The notes beneath the pieces were generated by a model, which did no database searches, was not told where the DNA came from, and worked only from the letters and a program-made list of their open reading frames with translations. A DNA stretch of 8,945 nt from Acidimicrobiales bacterium (GTDB lineage Bacteria > Actinomycetota > Acidimicrobiia > Acidimicrobiales > UBA8190). The stretch is from the NCBI GenBank assembly GCA_030042575.1, contig JASHZK010000285.1, forward strand, positions 1 through 8,945, written 5' to 3'. Positions within the stretch are counted from its first letter, which is position 1; the number at the start of each line of letters is the position of its first letter. Below, piece after piece: positions 6,571 through 8,945 of the stretch. Position numbers and translations under genes: made by a program.

Positions 6571-6587
6571 ATACTGGATATCCGTAT
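6571..6587. promoter_or_regulatory. Second ATAC...GTAT dyad upstream of the NmrA-like gene
   Basis: ATACTGGATATCCGTAT has symmetric outer arms ATAC/GTAT and a symmetric G/C pair inside, and contains GGATATCC (6576-6583). Its arms fit an 11-3-11 frame centred on 6579, the operator geometry I recall for S. venezuelae RsrR. It lies at or just downstream of the predicted transcription start. Confidence 0.45.
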
Positions 6588-6590
6588 TCT

Positions 6591-6597
6591 GAGGAGG
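6591..6597 (+). promoter_or_regulatory. Strong ribosome binding site of the NmrA-like gene
   Basis: GAGGAGG lies 4 nt before ATG 6602 and fixes this start. It stands out because neither gene in the marR/P450 pair, nor the rsrR-like gene, has one. Confidence 0.8.
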
Positions 6598-6601
6598 CCC
6601 C

Positions 6602-7378
6602 ATGAGGATCGCCGTCGCTGGCGGAACGGGCACAGTCGGGCGGTACGTGGTCGAAACTGGGCGGGCTGCCGGCCACGACATGGTCGTGGTGAGCCGCGCC
6701 AGCGGAATCGACCTAGGAGCTCGGCAAAGCGAGATCGCCCTGTCGACGGCCCTCCGTGGCGTCGATGTGATTATCGACACCACAGACCCACACACCCTGG
6801 CTCGCAGCCGCGCCACCTCGTTCTTCGAGGAGGTCGGCGGTCGTCTTCAGCGAGTGGGCGCCGAGCAGGGCGTCGGTCGCCTCGTGGTTCTCTCGATCGT
6901 GGGAATCGACCGCGTTCCCCGGTTCGGCTACTACGAAGCAAAACAGCGTCATGAGGCGGTCAGCCTCGCCGGCGCACTGGCCACCACGGTGGTGCGTGCC
7001 ACCCAGTTCCACGAGTTCCCGGCCCAGATACTCCGGGCCACTCGGCATGGGCCGCTGGCATTCATGTTGGCGATGCGCATTCAACCCATCGCGGCGCGAA
7101 CTGCCGGGAGGTACCTGCTCCAGATCGCCACCAACGGGACGCCCGACGGGTCGACCCTGCAGATCTCGGGCCCCGAGCCGGCCAGCCTGGTCACCCTGGC
7201 CCGGCACTACCTCCGACAACGCGACCGCAAGTCCCTGGTCGTCCCGCTCCCGCTTCCAGGCGCCCCGGGCCGGGCCCTGCGTCACGGAGCCGTCCTGCCC
7301 ACAGACGAGGTACCGCGCCTCGGGCCCACCTTCGCCGAATGGCTTCAGGGCCCCGATGCCATCGCCGTCGACCCCTGA
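6602..7378 (+). CDS. NmrA-like / atypical SDR NAD(P)-binding protein
   Basis: A 258-residue single-domain Rossmann protein. The dinucleotide-binding loop GGTGTVG is at residues 7-13 after beta-strand MRIAVA. Asp59 (VDVIIDTTDPHT) follows the strand that lines the cofactor, LVVLSIVGID is at 94-103, and Tyr110/Lys114 form a YxxxK pair. VVRATQFHEF (130-139) is typical of NmrA/atypical SDR5-type proteins annotated as NAD(P)H-binding. Such proteins act either as oxidoreductases or as sensors of the NAD(P)+/NAD(P)H ratio; which applies here is not visible. The gene is divergent from the rsrR-like gene, has a strong ribosome binding site and starts a + strand run. In S. venezuelae the divergent gene next to rsrR is, as I recall, also NmrA-like and its main target, so this pair is probably a redox-controlled unit. 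The stop at 7376-7378 is followed directly by the tetR remnant. Confidence 0.88.
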   Translation: MRIAVAGGTGTVGRYVVETGRAAGHDMVVVSRASGIDLGARQSEIALSTALRGVDVIIDTTDPHTLARSRATSFFEEVGGRLQRVGAEQGVGRLVVLSIVGIDRVPRFGYYEAKQRHEAVSLAGALATTVVRATQFHEFPAQILRATRHGPLAFMLAMRIQPIAARTAGRYLLQIATNGTPDGSTLQISGPEPASLVTLARHYLRQRDRKSLVVPLPLPGAPGRALRHGAVLPTDEVPRLGPTFAEWLQGPDAIAVDP

Positions 7379-7398
7379 ACGAGCGACCTCGCCGGACG

Positions 7399-8004
7399 AT
7401 GCTGTGGCGGTTCCCAAGGTGTGCCCACGCCGGCAGAGGGCAATCGCCTGATCAAGCGGTTTGCCACATTCGGCCGGACCACCTGGCCAGCGAGCGAGGA
7501 GCTGGCAGCCCGTGCCCAGGGGGGTCACCAAGCGTTTACTCCAACTTCACCAACAAAGACGACGTGTTCCTGGCCCTCTTGGACCGGAGCTGGGAGCGCC
7601 GGGCACGGTGGGTCCGTCGGGCCGTCCCCGGCAAACCCGAGATCGCCCGAGCCCTCGACGGGGACCCGGCTTCGATCCCGTCGGTGGTGGACCGGCAGTG
7701 GACGTTGGTCTCGACGGAATTCTCCTTCCACGCCATCCGCCGACTCGAGGTGGCCGTTCGCCTCGTCGAGCACGAGGTGAAGGTCCGATCGGAACTCGCC
7801 GTGCTCCTGACCGAGGCGTTGGAGCACCTGAAGCGCGCTCCGGTGATCCCCGTCGACCAGCTGGCTCGCATGATCGTGCCAGTCACCGAGGGTGCCGACA
7901 TCCAGGCACTGACCGACGAAGCAGCCGGCATGGAGGTGCGCTCGGAGCTCGGGATCCGAGCCGTTGCCGGGCTGCTCCAACATTTCTCCTTCTCCAACGA
8001 GTGA
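7399..8004 (+). pseudogene. TetR-family regulator with frame-disrupted HTH
   Basis: From 7531 one frame reads SVYSNFTNKDDVFLALLDR and continues as an intact TetR ligand-binding domain (WTLVSTEFSFHAIRRLEVAVRLVEHE and onward) to TGA 8002-8004. The HTH half that should precede it is scattered over three frames. VPKV...RRQRAIA (7410-7448) ends at a stop; DQAV is at 7450-7461 one frame on; RFATFGRTT and EELAARA (7457-7516) are in the next; GVTK is at 7521-7532; then SVYSN. Read in order these give a normal TetR N-terminus. There are therefore about four frame changes in roughly 90 nt. A gene caller could start at ATG 7399 and report about 201 aa, but that product has no HTH. It lies 20-30 nt after the NmrA-like gene. 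The original target was perhaps the membrane protein gene downstream, as TetR genes often flank such transporters. Sequencing error is an alternative explanation. Confidence 0.75.
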
Positions 8005-8036
8005 GGAACCGATGCAACACCAGGGATTCGACCCCC

Positions 8037-8425
8037 ATGCACTTCCTCGACGTCCTCCTCACAGAGCTTGATCTCGATCGAGAGCAGGCCAGAGCGAGCG
8101 TCATCTTCCAAGGCGGGGATCCGATTCTGGCCTCTGCCCACCGGTTGGTGCTGCATTGGCACTGGTCAAGCGCATCGCAGCGGGTGGGTCCTGGCACGTG
8201 ACGGTCAACTTGACCAGGACGGCCATGTGTGCGGTTCACTCGGACTCGTGGATGCTCGGCCCGCCCGTCCACTTCTCGCGCAGGCCACTTGCTTAGATTG
8301 ACCCCGTCCTGGTACCACGAGGTTCGAGCATGCCGGCATGGCGCAAAGACATCAGTCGGGATTCCGCAACCGGAGCGGAGGTAGTCGCTGAAAGCCTTGA
8401 GCACATCCCGGTCAGACTCGTCTAA
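8037..8425 (+). pseudogene. Collapsed relic resembling a CaiB/BaiF CoA-transferase gene
   Basis: Two fragments look like opposite ends of a family III CoA-transferase gene. From ATG 8037 one frame reads HFLDVLLTELDLDREQ, then VIFQGGDPILASAHRL (about 8100-8148), like the 'F.G.DPVLP...R.G' start of double-length actinobacterial CaiB proteins, and then stops making sense. From 8156, in another frame, LALVKRIAAGGSWHVTVNLT (8156-8215) and RTAMCAV resemble their C-terminal 'GGSWHVRVSLA.T' segment, followed by MLGPPVHFSRRPLA, an in-frame TAG (8294-8296), and DPVLVPRGSSMPAW (8300-8341). The final stop is TAA 8423-8425. A middle of roughly 1 kb or more would be missing. The match is from memory of the family, so this is a tentative call. 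No functional product is expected. Otherwise the 435-nt gap between the tetR remnant and the membrane protein gene holds nothing recognisable. Confidence 0.5.
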
Positions 8426-8426
8426 G

Positions 8427-8432
8427 AAAGGA
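8427..8432 (+). promoter_or_regulatory. Ribosome binding site deciding the start of the membrane protein gene
   Basis: AAAGGA lies 7 nt before GTG 8440 and is the only good site at the 5' end of this gene. It directly follows the last stop codon of the CoA-transferase relic. Confidence 0.65.
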
Positions 8433-8439
8433 CGGCTAC

Positions 8440-8945
8440 GTGACCACTCCCAAAGCTCCCCTGGCATCACCTTCACTGCGAGCTTCCGATCTTCTGAGCA
8501 AACGCCCGACGTGGGTCCTACCGGCCGCCAGTGCCGGCATAGTCGTGGCCTTGATGACCCTTCTCTATTTTGGCACCATCGTCGATCCAACCGCCCACCT
8601 GCGGGGACTGCCCGTCGCTCTGGTCGACCAGGACTCCGGTGCCACCACGGGGACGGGAAGGCTCGACGTCGGCCGGCAGATCGTGAGTGGACTCGACAGC
8701 AGCTCGCAGATCACCTCCCGTCTGGCCATCACCATCGAATCGCTCGCCGAAGCCCACGCCCAAATGGACAAGGGCGCTGCCTTCGCCACGGTCCTCATCC
8801 CGGCAAACTTCACTTCCTCCGTCCTTGCCCTCGGCGGGCGGGATGACTCGTCGCCGCTCCCATCGGTGACTCTGTTGACCAACGTCCGGGCTGGCTCGAT
8901 CGGGGTGAGCCTGGCAGAGGGTGTTCTGGAGCCAGCCCTGGCCTC
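8440..8945 (+). CDS. DUF3533/YhgE-Pip-like membrane protein, 5' part
   Basis: This frame is open from GTG 8440 to the window end, giving 168 residues of a longer protein. After a short polar N-terminus (about 1-24) there is one membrane segment, WVLPAASAGIVVALMTLLYF (25-44), followed by an extracytoplasmic region starting GTIVDPTAHLRGLPVALVDQ and D65-S-G-A. This layout, with one N-terminal helix followed by an outside loop carrying a 'LPVA.V..D.GA' strand and later segments like AFATVLIPANFTSSV and VTLLTNVRAGSIGVS, is that of ABC-2-related DUF3533 (SNG1-like) or YhgE/Pip proteins. These are thought to be export-type or envelope proteins with several C-terminal membrane helices. Those helices would lie beyond the window. 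The frame disagrees with the CoA-transferase relic, and the ribosome binding site at 8427 supports this start. The decayed tetR gene upstream may have been its regulator. Confidence 0.8.
   Translation, partial: MTTPKAPLASPSLRASDLLSKRPTWVLPAASAGIVVALMTLLYFGTIVDPTAHLRGLPVALVDQDSGATTGTGRLDVGRQIVSGLDSSSQITSRLAITIESLAEAHAQMDKGAAFATVLIPANFTSSVLALGGRDDSSPLPSVTLLTNVRAGSIGVSLAEGVLEPALA

Noticed and set aside
7339..7530. N-terminal extension of the TetR-like frame overlapping the NmrA-like gene
   Set aside because: The residues before 7531 in this frame do not form an HTH; the HTH pieces are found in the other two frames.
8329..8340. 12-bp perfect palindrome CATGCCGGCATG
   Set aside because: It lies about 100 nt before the next gene, within the CoA-transferase relic where it encodes SMPAW-like codons; it probably arises by chance.
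1..8945. CRISPR arrays, insertion sequences, phage genes, tRNA or rRNA
   Set aside because: No direct repeat series, transposase motifs, terminal inverted repeats or structured RNA signatures were seen.

Overview
The window is G+C-rich DNA, most likely from an actinobacterium (Actinomycetota). Five of the seven genes whose starts are visible begin with GTG. The gene set also fits: a mycobacterial-type GH65/beta-phosphoglucomutase pair, a CYP125-like P450, and a Streptomyces-type RsrR regulator. I cannot place it more precisely by eye.

Region 1 (1-3792) starts with the 3' part of a PLP trans-sulfuration enzyme of the cystathionine gamma-synthase/lyase type on the + strand. It runs head-on into a - strand pair: a beta-phosphoglucomutase-like HAD phosphatase and a GH65 disaccharide phosphorylase, joined by a GTGA stop/start overlap. 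Together they would phosphorolyse an alpha-glucoside and turn the beta-glucose 1-phosphate into glucose 6-phosphate. The GH65 3' end overlaps the trans-sulfuration gene by 96 nt antisense.

Region 2 (3793-4224) holds no gene I recognise. It has a weak 139-codon frame and a Trp-rich 17-codon frame on the - strand. With their neighbours these form an unbroken chain of 4-nt stop/start overlaps from marR to GH65.

Region 3 (4225-5991) is a divergent MarR regulator / cytochrome P450 pair. A perfect 30-bp palindrome separates them, and each gene's GTG start codon lies at one end of it. This implies leaderless transcripts and a shared operator that covers both promoters and both starts.

Region 4 (6007-7378) is an Rrf2 regulator with the full RsrR-type [2Fe-2S] ligand set (Glu8, His12, Cys92, Cys112). 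It is divergent from an NmrA-like NAD(P)-binding protein, the same pairing as recalled for Streptomyces venezuelae rsrR. The intergenic region is full of ATAC/GTAT inverted half-sites.

Region 5 (7379-8945) is a small gene graveyard followed by a live gene. It contains a TetR gene whose HTH coding part is broken by several frame changes, then a collapsed relic that looks like the two ends of a CaiB/BaiF CoA-transferase gene. Last comes the 5' part of a DUF3533/YhgE-Pip-like membrane protein that runs off the window.

The theme is four or five small, separately regulated metabolic or redox units. No phage, IS, CRISPR array, rRNA or tRNA was seen.
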